Below, piece after piece: positions 9,001 to 20,500 of a DNA stretch of 64,000 nucleotides. Every line of letters begins with the position of its first letter. Positions within the stretch are counted from its first letter, which is position 1. A program made the position numbers and the translations under genes. The notes beneath the pieces were generated by a model, which had not been told where the DNA came from, ran no database searches, and worked only from the letters and a program-made list of their open reading frames with translations. Origin of the DNA: Sutcliffiella deserti (GTDB taxonomy: Bacteria; Bacillota; Bacilli; Bacillales; Bacillaceae_I); assembly GCF_020037475.1 (NCBI RefSeq), contig NZ_JAIQDB010000006.1, forward strand, positions 1 to 64,000, written 5' to 3'.

Positions 9001-11167
9001 TATTACTTATGATGATGGCACGGCGGAAAACGCGAAAGCCTACTATGATAGTGGCTATGGTTTTGCTACCAAAATGAGCCCTGATAAACTAGCACAATTA
9101 GCTGGAGTAAGTGTGTATCTATGGGAGTCCAATTGGCCGGTGCCTGGAGGAAATCAGTTCTCCGTTGCAGTCCACGAAAGTAACGAGAATGGAGAACCGG
9201 GAAAAAGAATTATTGCACCAAAAGTTGTTGAAGGACAAAGGGGCCAATGGAATTTTGTGGACTTAAGTGAGTTTGATTATAAAACCGATAAGGACTATTT
9301 TGTGGTCGTTCTTCAGACAGGAGCTTTTCCGAATGTACCAGGTATAGGAATCGATGAAAGCTCTCCTTTTGCAGATCGGTCCTATCAAATGGATAGTAGT
9401 GGTGTCTTTTCAAAGCTAGGATCTTCCAATGGTAACTTCATGATCCGGTCTCACTTGTACTATTTACTGAAAGCTCCTACTATAAACGATGCAACTGATA
9501 CCGTTTATGTGAAGGAAAACATTTTCTCCATTTCGGGTCATGTAGAAGAAAATGGGACAGTGAATATTTACAACGATGATGTTTTAGTAGCGACAACAGA
9601 AGCTGTTAATCAAGAATTTGAGATAGATGTGGATCTAAATGAAGGAGAAAATAAGTTTACCGCAACAGTAACAAGTGGAGAGGTAGAATCTTCGCCATCT
9701 AATTCGTTAATAGTAGTCAAAGACGTAACTAAACCAATCATCTCTATTGTTTCACCACAAAATGGTATATCAACCAATGAGCAGGTAGTTACAGTAACTG
9801 GCACACTAACAGATAACTATCTATCCACTGCGGATATTAATGGGGAAGAGGTAGCTATAAAAGAAGAGGGTGTATTTAGCCACGAGGTGACACTAAATGA
9901 AGGCCTAAATGAAATTTTCATTAATGCAAGAGATTTAGCTGGGAATGAAGAGAGGGTATTAATCGAGGTTACCTTAGATACCGTCTCACCAGTAATTAGT
10001 TCCGTTAATCCGGATGTGGAAATTTACAGAAATCCTGGAGATTCCATTGTAGTGACCATAACAAGTGACACAAGAGGTGGAACCGCTAACTTATTAATTA
10101 AAGATGAGTCTGAAAAAGTGATAGAGGAGTTAGTAATGGAGGAAGTGGAGCCATTTATTTATGAAGCTACTTGGTCGATACCAATGGACGCCACTTTCTC
10201 TAATGCAACATTCAACATAGAGCATTTTGATTCTGCAGGTAATCAGGTAAAGGTAAAAGCAGCAGGTTCGCTCAATCTTATATTTGAAAGAGTGGAAAGA
10301 CTGTTTGGAAACACTAGATACGAAACAGCTGTAAAAATTAGTGAAGAAGGCTGGGATTCTGCCGATGTTGTTGTATTAGCAAGAGGCGATGTCTTTGCTG
10401 ACGCACTAGCAGGAATCCCTTTGGCTCATAAACTCTCTGCCCCTATGCTATTAACAAGATCCAAAAACTTAGATTCAGCTGCAAAAGCAGAAATCGAGCG
10501 TTTAGGGGCAAAAGAAGTAATAATCTTAGGCGGAATAGAGGCAATTGAGGACGAGGTAGCGGAGGAATTAACTTTATTAGATGTTAAAGTGAGCAGAATT
10601 GCAGGTGCAAGCAGATATCATACGGCTGCTTTAATTGCAGGGCGCCTTGGATCTACAAATAAAAAAGCAGTGGTGGTAAGCGGTTCAAACTTCCCGGATG
10701 CTTTATCAGCGGCTTCATTTGCAGCGCAAGAAGGTACACCTATTTTGTTAACCCGAACGAATAGATTACCGGAGGAGACAAGAAGTATCCTTGAGAATAA
10801 TAACATAATGGATACCTTAGTTATTGGTGGAACAGATGTTATAACAGCTGAAGTGGAAAAACTATTGCCGGAAGTGACTAGAGTAAGCGGCAGTAATCGC
10901 TTTGCAACCAATATTGAAGTGTTAAAGTATTTTAACTCTGAAAAAGACCATTTATATGTAGCTACAGGTAGACAATTTGCCGATGCACTGACAGGTTCAG
11001 CTTTAGCTGCTAAAAATGGAACAGGGTTACTGCTTATGGACTACGAAATACCTGAATTAACAAAAGAATTTATTAAAGCGAAAACCATAAGCAATTTAAC
11101 AATATTCGGAGGAGAGGAAGCCGTTTCAAATGTAGTGGAAGAGGAGCTGGAGAGGCTAGTTAAATAA
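6038..11167 (+). CDS. Large secreted S8 serine protease with CWB2 repeats (bacillopeptidase F-like)
   Basis: This is a 1709-aa extracellular subtilisin-family protease. In order it has a signal peptide (residues 1-31), an I9-like propeptide and an S8 catalytic domain. The catalytic triad is Asp233 (MIDTG), His282 (HGSH) and Ser449 (GTSMASPH), with NNSWGGG for the oxyanion Asn. After it come a MAM/immune-inhibitor-A-like beta-sandwich (about 650-790), carboxypeptidase-regulatory-like domains, Ig-like repeats (about 1140-1420) and three CWB2 repeats (about 1425-1709) that should attach it to the cell wall. The first half resembles B. subtilis Bpr. I prefer GTG 6038 because GGGGAG lies 8 bases upstream. 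It shares its architecture and C-terminus with the next gene, so the two look like related paralogues. Confidence 0.88.
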   Translation: MKRKKEMKRPVFASLLSFLLIFSMMVGNVGARENTDAEIFLKSKDINQEVSVSDEVYKAFKKEEYVELLVEMRDQVDTTAVALQAREQINPLLHVSPFQKNLQSRFAVVDALKSTAENTQKTLLQMLESSNQVKDVKSYYIMNVIYVKAKEEVVEQIKSHPEVANVRLDAKIEMDWPEMSSKQVEVSVHKTTEETILQEGDNSIEWNINKIEAPRVWNEFGIDGSGVVIGMIDTGAHWSHEALKEKWRGFNPLDPNNPNPVGNWFDAVSGESMPYDLASTPHGSHVLGTILGQDPEGKNKIGVAPGSKWIAARAFTEQGGQDSWLLAAGQFMLAPNGDPNLAPDIINNSWGGGSGINEWFRPMVQAWRDAGILPVFSAGNAYPSKVSAPANYPESYAVAATDSQNIRGSFSSVGAGPYADDLKPDIAAPGVNIRSSVPTGYEGGWNGTSMASPHIAGVAALLRSVDASLSPDQLEEIINETALPLTDSQYSTAPNYGYGNGLVNAYDAVASIASGIGGISGQVLKQGVDEEEPVINHQPYQFGYSGLDFVLDTQISDNVSVVQADLYVRQDEQSDWEIVKQKRSSGDFRNGNYQVEVPLKYVKEPGFQYLIKAIDFSGNEAVTEIFNVEISFGINPSDSFEFNFEDYLEGMLLSGDWEWGVPTVGTTPRSGEKLVATKLTSNYSDNSNSLLQFPPIDTRNADHASLSFKHWFDIEYTHDQAKVLVTNDIESNDWHEVTTFTGRERAWEEITVNLDQFAGSENQVFVALLFNSDDKVNHAGWYIDDLTINNTSEATTEISVTKLLIEKPVFHSHPREETKKLVDSYQNGLPVEAFVTVIETGRTVKTSLEDGSYHILHRPTPEGENYTLRVESYGYYPQQEEFNLQNEEVIDKNFLLAEIPTGEISINVINKKTQEPIQGVALRVLEDGRIPLAETDSQGFHAFADVLEGTYTVSLSIPNYQHERITVDVTGGESSSLIVELTPFPGSVITYDDGTAENAKAYYDSGYGFATKMSPDKLAQLAGVSVYLWESNWPVPGGNQFSVAVHESNENGEPGKRIIAPKVVEGQRGQWNFVDLSEFDYKTDKDYFVVVLQTGAFPNVPGIGIDESSPFADRSYQMDSSGVFSKLGSSNGNFMIRSHLYYLLKAPTINDATDTVYVKENIFSISGHVEENGTVNIYNDDVLVATTEAVNQEFEIDVDLNEGENKFTATVTSGEVESSPSNSLIVVKDVTKPIISIVSPQNGISTNEQVVTVTGTLTDNYLSTADINGEEVAIKEEGVFSHEVTLNEGLNEIFINARDLAGNEERVLIEVTLDTVSPVISSVNPDVEIYRNPGDSIVVTITSDTRGGTANLLIKDESEKVIEELVMEEVEPFIYEATWSIPMDATFSNATFNIEHFDSAGNQVKVKAAGSLNLIFERVERLFGNTRYETAVKISEEGWDSADVVVLARGDVFADALAGIPLAHKLSAPMLLTRSKNLDSAAKAEIERLGAKEVIILGGIEAIEDEVAEELTLLDVKVSRIAGASRYHTAALIAGRLGSTNKKAVVVSGSNFPDALSAASFAAQEGTPILLTRTNRLPEETRSILENNNIMDTLVIGGTDVITAEVEKLLPEVTRVSGSNRFATNIEVLKYFNSEKDHLYVATGRQFADALTGSALAAKNGTGLLLMDYEIPELTKEFIKAKTISNLTIFGGEEAVSNVVEEELERLVK

Positions 11168-11187
11168 TCGGTGAAAAACATCGTAAG

Positions 11188-11216
11188 GAGTGCTTCATCT
11201 TTGAAGCACTCTTTTA
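11188..11216 (+). terminator. Rho-independent terminator of the 1709-aa protease gene
   Basis: A 10-bp perfect stem (GAGTGCTTCA at 11188-11197 with 11202-11211) is followed by TTTT. The 280 bases that follow, up to the next gene, hold no other feature I recognise. Confidence 0.88.
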
Positions 11217-11500
11217 CTATTTTTAAACAAATTTTTTGTTATTAACAGAAAAATTTAAAAATTCTAAAATGTTTAATAGGATTTTCTATCTTGTTGTCGA
11301 ATTATCAAAAGTGAGGGTAGAGAAGAGATAGTTTTGCTTTAAGCATGCATCTTGGTAGAGATTTTTCATTTAATAGGACCAGACCAACAGATTATAGAAA
11401 GTCACCATTCCTCTTCAAACAACTAGAGCTTAAAAGGCGAAAAACTAGTAAGGAAAAGCTGAGTGTTTGAAAGGAGGAACTAGGTAGAAAGTCTTGCTTG

Positions 11501-14500
11501 ATGAAAAAATCTGGGGGTGCGAAAGGCTTGAAATTAAATTATTCTAAGCAAAAAAAGAAATGTTTCTCTCTTTTTATGATTTTTCTCATGATCTCTAGTT
11601 TATTATTGCCAGGTTTAGCGGGAGCGCAAACACAGACGGACGAATCTTCAACTTTAACGGTTGAAGAAGAGCAGAAGCTAGAAAAGGAACGAGAACAAAA
11701 TAATGAAAATCATTCAAGTGATTCTAATAGTGAGATATCTGAAAGTGGCATTCCGTCTTTATTAGATGGGATTGATTTAAAAGAAGAGCCCGAATATGGT
11801 GAAGGTGATTTTGTATTAGGTGGGAAAGTAGAAACAGAGATTATAAATGAGCTGGACACTAACGGAATAGCTAAAATAATCATTCGTCTAGAGGATGCTG
11901 TTGATATGGGTGAGCTTTCTGCTACTGTTTCTGCTCTCGAAAATAGAACCGCAAGAGTGGAAACTGTTGTAGATCACCTCAAAGATGTAGCAAATGCATC
12001 TCAAAGTAAATTGATGAAGCAATTACAAGATTTCGAGAGTGAAAAGATGGTTAGTAATATTCAAACTTTTTGGGTAATAAATGGTATTTCTGCAACGATT
12101 AATAAAGAGGCTTTAGAACAAATCGCCCAAAGAGAAGATGTAAAAAGAATTACATTAGATCGAGAGTTTCAAGTGCCTGAAATTCTTGAGGAAGAATCTC
12201 CGCCACGTCTTCCGGAATGGGGTCTAGAGAAAATTTTCGCTCCTAGAGTATGGGGGGAATATGAATTACAAGGTGAAGGCATTGTCGTAGGAATCATGGA
12301 TACTGGTGTACAAGGAGACCATGAGGCATTGTCTCATAACTACCGTGGACGGGACGGAGGCCATCAGTATTCTTGGGTTGATTTATCAGGACATGAATAC
12401 TCTACGCCAAATGATGGACATGGACATGGAACCCATGTTGCAGGTTCTGCAGTAGGGGGAGGAGCAGGGGAACCTATTGGGGTAGCACCAGGCGCAGAGT
12501 GGATTGCTGCCAAAATCTTTAATGATTCAGGTGGAACAACAGCTAGCGCAATTCATGCAGCATTTGAATGGTTTTTAGCTCCAGGCGGTGATCCAAGTAA
12601 AGCGCCGCATGTAGTGAATAATTCTTGGGGAAGCGCTGATACGTACCGAACTGAATTTTTAGAAGGAGTTCGTGCGTGGGTTGCAGCAGGTATTTTCCCA
12701 TTATTTGCAGCAGGTAATGATGGTCCTGGAGCGCAAACGATCGGATCACCAGGGAGCTTTCCTGAAGCATTTGCAATTGGAGCATCCGATGTAAATGACC
12801 GGATTGCATCATTTTCTAGTAGAGGTCCCGTTTCTTGGCCCAACGAAAATGGAGAACAAATCCGCTATGTTAAGCCGGAGGTCTCTGCTCCAGGTCATCA
12901 AATTTATTCTGCTTGGCCAAGCGGGGGCTATAACACAATCAGTGGAACTTCCATGGCGACACCGCATGTCGCTGGTGCTATAGCACTTCTTTTACAAAGT
13001 CAGCCAGATTTAACAATCGATGAAGTAGCTGACCTTCTTCAAAGTACTGCGAGAACTGAAAGCCATATGGGAGCTCTTCCGAATGATAATTACGGTTATG
13101 GTATTGTAAATATATATCAAGCGGTAACAGAGGCTGCTTATGCTGGAGAAGTTACAGGGTCTTTGAAAGATAAAGAGGGCAATCCTATTTCTGGAGAGAT
13201 ATTTTTACCAAAGGAAGACCTTCGTATTGAAGTAAGAGAAGATGGCCTTTTCAGCTTTAAAGTACGAGAAGCTAAGCATGAAGTGGAAATAGATGCATTT
13301 GGGTTTCATGCCATAAAGGATACACTGGAAGTAAAAAAGGGTGAGGTAATAAGTAGAGAATGGATATTGGAAAAAGCAGAAAGATTTAATATCCAAGGTA
13401 CTGTTACAAACTCCGACGGAGACCCTTTACCTTATGCTTATGTGCGGGTATTAGATACCCCGCTCAAAACAGTAAGAACGAATTCGGCTGGGCAGTTTTT
13501 AATTGAAAGTGTTCCAGAGAATGAATATACATTAGTTGTAAATGGAAAAGGAATTAAGCAAGAAACTGAAACAATAACTGTTGATAAAAATACGACAGTT
13601 AATTTTGAGGTATCATCCACCGGCATCACTGCCCTTGATGGTTGGGCAACCTCTAAAAATAACTTTTCAAGAAATGCTGTGACAACAGCAGAAGTAGATG
13701 CAGAAAACCTGGAATCTTCTTGGTTTTATGAATCAAATGGACAAATATTGTTTAGCTCGCCAGTAATAGCGGATGGCAAAGTAGTATTTACCACTGACCG
13801 CGGATATGTGCAGGTTGTTGACCAAATTACAGGGGAAGAAGAATGGTCGATAAGAACAGGTAGTACTAACCGCTCTACCCCGACTGTTGTAAATGGTATA
13901 GTTTACGTTGCTGGTGGATCGGATAGTCAAATATATGCAATTGAATTGGAAACAGGCAGAACTATTTGGACAGCTAGCTTAGATTTCCCTGCTATTTATG
14001 AAGCACCAATTTATCATGAAGGTGTATTATACATCACTTCGTATATGGACCAAGATGCTAAAGCAGTTGCACTTAATGCAGAAACTGGCGCTAAGGTTTG
14101 GGAAAAGTCAACAGGTAATGGTTCTTTCTTTGGAGGGGCTATTGGCGAAGGATTATTATACGTCGGGACATATGATTCAAAGCAATTAACCGCGCTATCT
14201 CTTTCTGATGGCACAGAGCAATGGCAAGTTACGTTGGAAAACGAAGGTTTTGCTGCTAGTCCAGTTTACGTAGATGGTGTCGTATATGCTGTTAGTTCTG
14301 ATTTCACACGAGAAACTGGAACATTAAACGCTTATGAAGCAAGTACTGGTAATAAACTGTGGAGTGCAGCAAATATTGGTGACACCCAAGCAGGAACACC
14401 AATCTTGTTTGATGACCTTGTTATTATTGGGTCTGCAACACATCCAGACATTAAAGCGTTTAACAAAAATACTGGAAAGCTAGTATGGCAAACAGATAAT

Positions 14501-17500
14501 GGCAGTTCGATGGTTAATAGTGGAGCCGTATCTGGCAATGGATATCTATTTGTTACGGACCTCTCCTCCAACCTGCAAGTATATGATGTTTTTACAGGGG
14601 AGAAGCTGCATACTTATGGCTTGAAAAACTTAAGTACTACAGGTGTGGCAATTACGGAAGGGCAGGTAATTGTAGGTGACCACTCCGGGGTTTCAAGCTT
14701 TAATGCACCAGGTAGGTTGTCAGGTTCCATTAGCGGTGAGGATGGACAACCAATACAAGCAAAATTGACTATAGCTGAAAATGGTGTATCTGCAGTTGCA
14801 GATGAAGAGGGTAATTATTCTCTAAATGCACCTCCTGGAACGTATACGGTTAAAGTTGCTTCTTACGGTTTCAAGCAAATTGAAGAAGAAGTTACATTTG
14901 TAACTGGTTATGAAGTTACAAAAAACTTTGAGCTTGTTCCAGGCTCAAATGGTTCTGTTTCTGGAAATGTAAAAGATAAAAGATCAGGACTTTCTTTAGC
15001 AGGTGTATCCGTATCAGTAGAGGATACCCCATTAGAATGGACAACAGGTACAGATGGAAATTTCAGTTTTCCAGATGTTCATGAAGGTACTTATGAAGTA
15101 CTATTTTCTTTAGCAGGTTACGTTGATCAAGTTATATCTGTAACTGTTAAGGCAGGGGAAAATACAGAAGTGCCATTTGATATGACACCAGTTGATGTCG
15201 TTGTACTGGATGATTATGAAGGGGAAATTGTACGTTTCCTAAATAATAATAATATACCAGCCGAAGAACGTGGTTGGGATGTAATTGATGAAATTGGTAG
15301 CTATCAAGTTCTCTACATGAATGGAGCATACACTTCTTCTGGGTTAAGACCTACTGAAGAAAAATTTAATAATTTAGTTTCTGCAGCAGAAGAAAATGGA
15401 GTTAGTGTGGTTTTCGCTGACACTTGGGGAATTAGTTATGGTAGTTTAAGACATCTTTGGGAGTTTAGAAATGACCCTGCACAATATAACTCCGATTATT
15501 ATGATGCAACTGTTCGATTACAAGTGGATGAAGAGCATCCTATACTAGAAGGGCTAGAGAAAGGTGGCAACTACGACCTTCATCATAACGGAGATTTTGT
15601 TTGGTTCAATCAATATTCCGGGCGTAACCTAGCAACTGTTGGAAGCACAAGAGTAGGGTATGTCGGTTCAGGAGTATCGTATAAAGGGGTTAATGAAGAT
15701 AGCGCCCATTTACTACTTTCAACACACACTGCCTCTCCATGGATTTCGCCTTTCAATGGATGGTTGCCAACACAACAGCAGATTTTATTGAACGGAATTG
15801 ATTTCTTATTGGATGCTGAATTTGGTGAAGTCTCCGGGTCAGTTGTTGACACAGATGGTAACCCTATGGAGGTTACAGTGGAGGTTGTCGAAACAGGAGT
15901 AACCACTAATTCAAGTGGTGGATCCTACGGTTTATTCCATGATGAAGGTACGTATAAGGTAGCTTTCCGTAAGGCAGGGTATGCTATGCAGGAAGCTACG
16001 GTGGAATTTGCAAAAGGTCAACCAGTTATAAAAGATGTAACAATGGAAGTTTCCAATAGCGGAACAATTTCCGGTCAAGTTACAAATAAAATAACTGGCC
16101 AAGCAGTTCCATACGTAGAGATTAAGTTATACGATGAAGAAGACAACCTGGTGACAGAAGAAGTGAGCTCCATAAACGGTGGATATGAAATAACAGGTTT
16201 AGATGAAGCCTTATATACTTTGAAAATAGTATTGAGAGATCATGTAACCTATACACAACAAATAAATGTTGCAGGGGATCCGATACAATTGGATATCGAG
16301 TTATATCCTTCTCCTAAAGTTGGGATTATAGGTGATACCTCATCTAATTCCTTAAGAGAATTGCTAGACGAAAACGGGATAGAAGCAACAAACTATTCAG
16401 CTATAAGTAATATTTTATCTGAGTTGTCCAACTTGGATGTCATATTTTTTAATGATCAATCTATAAATACCGTTACACTACCTGTATTGGAAGAATTTTT
16501 AGCAGAAGCAGACAAACATGAGGTTAGTGTGATTTTTGGTGACACCTATTGGACAGGTTCAGGGTTAAATCATCTTGTAAACCGATTCCAAGATCCTGAA
16601 TCCCGTACTACTCATAGGGATTACAGCAGCTCTGCTGGCTATGAAGTGATAGTAGAAAATCCGATATTCGGTAACTTGAAATCCGGGGATTTTGTAGATA
16701 TTCTTCTACCAAACCGTAGTGATGTTGCTTCCTTTGATGGATACTCCGGTTATCCGTTAGCTTATGTTAAGCACGAATCAAATGAAGATGTTCATGGATT
16801 GGGAATGGCATATAAACCTAGAACAGGTTCTAGTATGGAACTTCTAATGGGTGGACATGGAATGTCTTTTACTCATAACATGAGCCACTACACCGAGAGT
16901 GGAAAGGATATATTCTTAAATGCAATACTTTGGGCTGCTTATATTGAGTACAATGTTATTGAAGGATATGTCACAGATAAAGAAGGAAACCCTCTTTATG
17001 CAAATGTCAAAGTAAAAGATCAGGGATTAAGCACTTGGACAGACCCTGAAACAGGTTTCTTCAGTATTGCTGCGTTGGATGGTGAATATGAATTAGAAAT
17101 AGATTCTTTCGCTTATCAAACTAATACTAGATCGGTGACAGTTGACGAAAATTCAGAACAGTTTACAGTGGAGCTGGAACTTCAAGAAAATATTGGAACA
17201 TTAGAAGGTAAATTCTTTGATGAAAACACACTAGAAGGGATAGAGGGTGTACACATTGAGGTCGTAGATTTCCCTCGTGAAGGCAATACAGCTATAAGTG
17301 GGAACTTTACCATTGAGAACCTTGAACCAGGTAATTACTCTCTGGTGGTTTCAAAAGAAGGATATGTACTCCAAGAGCTTGATGTAATAATTAAAGCAAA
17401 TGAAACAACTATATTAGAACGTAAAATGAAGCCGTCTCCGACCATTGGAGTAATTGTAGATGGTCAGTCATCTTCTGCGGTGAAACTAAAAGACTACTTA

Positions 17501-20500
17501 ACACCTAGAGGATATAGTGTAGAGGACCTCTACTATTCTGACTTAGATAAAGTCGGTGATTATGATTTGATTTTTGCGAACTCGGATTATAACAACAGTC
17601 TTAATCCTGAAAAAGAAGTATTCCTTGATTTTGTAAAAGAATTGGATCGAACAGAGACACCTGTAATTTGGACTGGAAGTGGGGGACCAAGAGGTAGTAT
17701 CCGATTCTTGGTTGATTATTTAGGAGATCCGTCAATTGAGCATATGGGCAGTACCCCGTCTTCGCAGAGAATGCTAACTGCAACTATTCTAGAAGAACAC
17801 CCGCTTATTGAAGGTGTGAAAACAGACGAAAATGGCCAATTTACTTTTGATAGCCGTTACTATCACGGCTTTGAAGGGTACACTGGAACAACAATTGCAG
17901 AGGTTTCTCATGAAGGGCAAGGTGAACTTGGAAGCTTTGTTGCTTATGGTGGTCGTACATTAAACAGTGTGGAAGTATTATTATCAAACATGACATTTGG
18001 GTATGGTTTTACAGAAAGTGCATATTTTGATGAAAATCGTGAACGTATCGTAAATAACGCTCTTACATGGGCACTTGACAATACTGAACCGTTAGTCGGA
18101 GAAGTACATGGTCAAGTTAATAATAACTTTGACAGAGGTGTTTACTCTACCGTTACAGTAGAGGAAACAGGTTATACGTTCCAGACAGAACAGGATGGAA
18201 CCTTCTTCCTGGCACTTGACACAGGTACCTATACTTTAAATATAGAAGCATTCGGTCATGAAGCCGAAAGCTTTGAAGTGCAAGTGGAACGTGGTCAAAG
18301 CAAAGATCAGACTTTCACTATGACATCTGAAAATTCTGGTCTTATAAAAGGGCAAATAAAAGCAGATGACACAAATAACGGCATTGAAGGCGCTAGAATT
18401 CAGTTAGAAGGTACACCGTTACAAACAATAACTGATGCCCAAGGAAACTATGAACTTCAAGCTCCGACTGGTAATTATCAGGTTCGCGTTACGGCAAATG
18501 GCTATTCCCCACAAGTTGAGTCTGTTGAAGTAAAACATAATGAAGAAGTTACGTTAAACTTTACTTTAGGAATATCTGAAAAGATTGCTGTAGTTGGAAC
18601 AAGCCTTAATGTAAATAGACTTGTAAACGTGTTAGAACAACAAGGCTATGAAGCTATTCCTTGGATTAACTCCGATACTGATCAATTAATGGAAGAATTA
18701 AGTGAATATGCATTAGTCATTTTTAATGATCGAAATACGTCGGCAATGCCTGAGGCTAAGTTTAAAGAGTTTGTAGAGTTAGCTGACAGCTACGCGATAA
18801 GTATGATTTTTACAAGCCAATTCTCAGGTGGAACAATCCGTGATTTAAGTAGCTTCTATGGTGATCCAGTTTCAGTTACTCAAGGCTTTTCACCAGGACA
18901 TGTAAATTACACGGTTGTTGAAGAACATCCGATCTTTGCAGGTTATAAGGTTGGTGATGTTATAAAGATTCTAGATAATGGTACATCGAATCAACAATGG
19001 TCTTATTTCGCCGATTACAGTGGAACAACCATCGCTGATTTAACAAATGATACAGATGGAAAGCTAGGCGAAGGCTTGGCATATAAATTCCGTACCGCGA
19101 ACAACGTTCATATTTTGTTAGGAAGCTTACATTCCGGATCGTATGGAAATCCAGAGCAGAGATGGGCAGCTGACACAACACAAATCTTTACAAACACGGT
19201 CGACTGGGCTATATCAGCTAGCCTTGGTGAAATAACTGGTACAGTTAAAGATACGGAAGGGGAGCCTATTTCAGGCGCTACTGTATCGATAGAAAGCGAA
19301 GAGTTGACTACAAAGGCAAATAGCCAAGGGCAATATCGCCTCGGTGTAGGTGCTGGAAGTTATGAAGTCAAAGTTCAAGCTCCTGGTTACACAACGCAAA
19401 CTGAAGAAGTAGAGGTTGAGGAACTTGGGCAAGCGGTGGAATTGAACTTTACGATGGTAAAAACAGACCGCATGACCGTTTCCGGTAATGTAACCGATTT
19501 AAATGATGAAGGTCTAGAAGGTGCGAAAATTACTTTAACAGAAAAAACTGGACTTTTTGAAGGAGTAGAAGAGACCAATGAAGCTGGAGCTTATCAATTT
19601 GATGAACTTCTTGCTGGGGAATATGAAATAAAAGTGGAGGTAAATGGGTATCAAACTATCACGCAAGATATCCTAATAGAGGAAGGGGAAAATGTTGAAT
19701 TAAGCTTCAAATTGAGTGATTTCAACATTGCTGTTTTAGGTGATAGTTCAACTAGCTTAACTGATTTCTTTAATGAAAATGATTTTGCTGCACAAAAACG
19801 AGATTGGGATATTGTAGATGATGTTTACAATTATAAAGTAATCATTGTAAACACAGGTAAAGGTACTAAAGAGCAAATCACTAAGCTTATTGAAGAAAGT
19901 AATAAGTATGAAACAAGTTTAGTATTTGTAGATACATGGGGAGTGGATGGTTCCATTCAATTATTAGAAGAAGCAATTGGAAACCCAACCCGTGCAGAAC
20001 ACGGATATAACGAAGGGGCAGTGTATGTTGATGTAGTAAAAGCTAATGAAATTTTCTCAGATCTAGGTGATGAGAATATTAAGATTCATAGCGAAAAGAG
20101 CCCATATGCTACCTTCGAAAACTATGAAGGGATTACACTTGCGAATCTAGTTGTTGACGGAAAAGACAAAGGAGCAACTGTTGCTTACGACTTCCAAAGT
20201 AAGAATCATATGCACCTGTTACTTTCCACTTTTGCTGTAAACAATATGATTAGTCCAGATCAAGGATGGACAGATCAAGGGAAGCAGTTGTATTTACAAG
20301 CAATTGAATGGGCACGAGATGGAGTTCAAGAATTACCAGCAACACCAGAGGCAAATGAAGAAGAAATGATTTCAACTGATGGTAATGTCACAATTACAGG
20401 GACAGCGGAATATAGAAGTACTGTTACAATCCTTGATGGTGAAGAAGTTCTCGCAAGCATCTCACCAGAAAGAGATGGTTCCTTTACCGCAGACCTTAAA

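Noticed and set aside
11217..11500. A c-di-GMP or other riboswitch before the giant protease gene
   Set aside because: No conserved aptamer core was recognised in this AT-rich leader.
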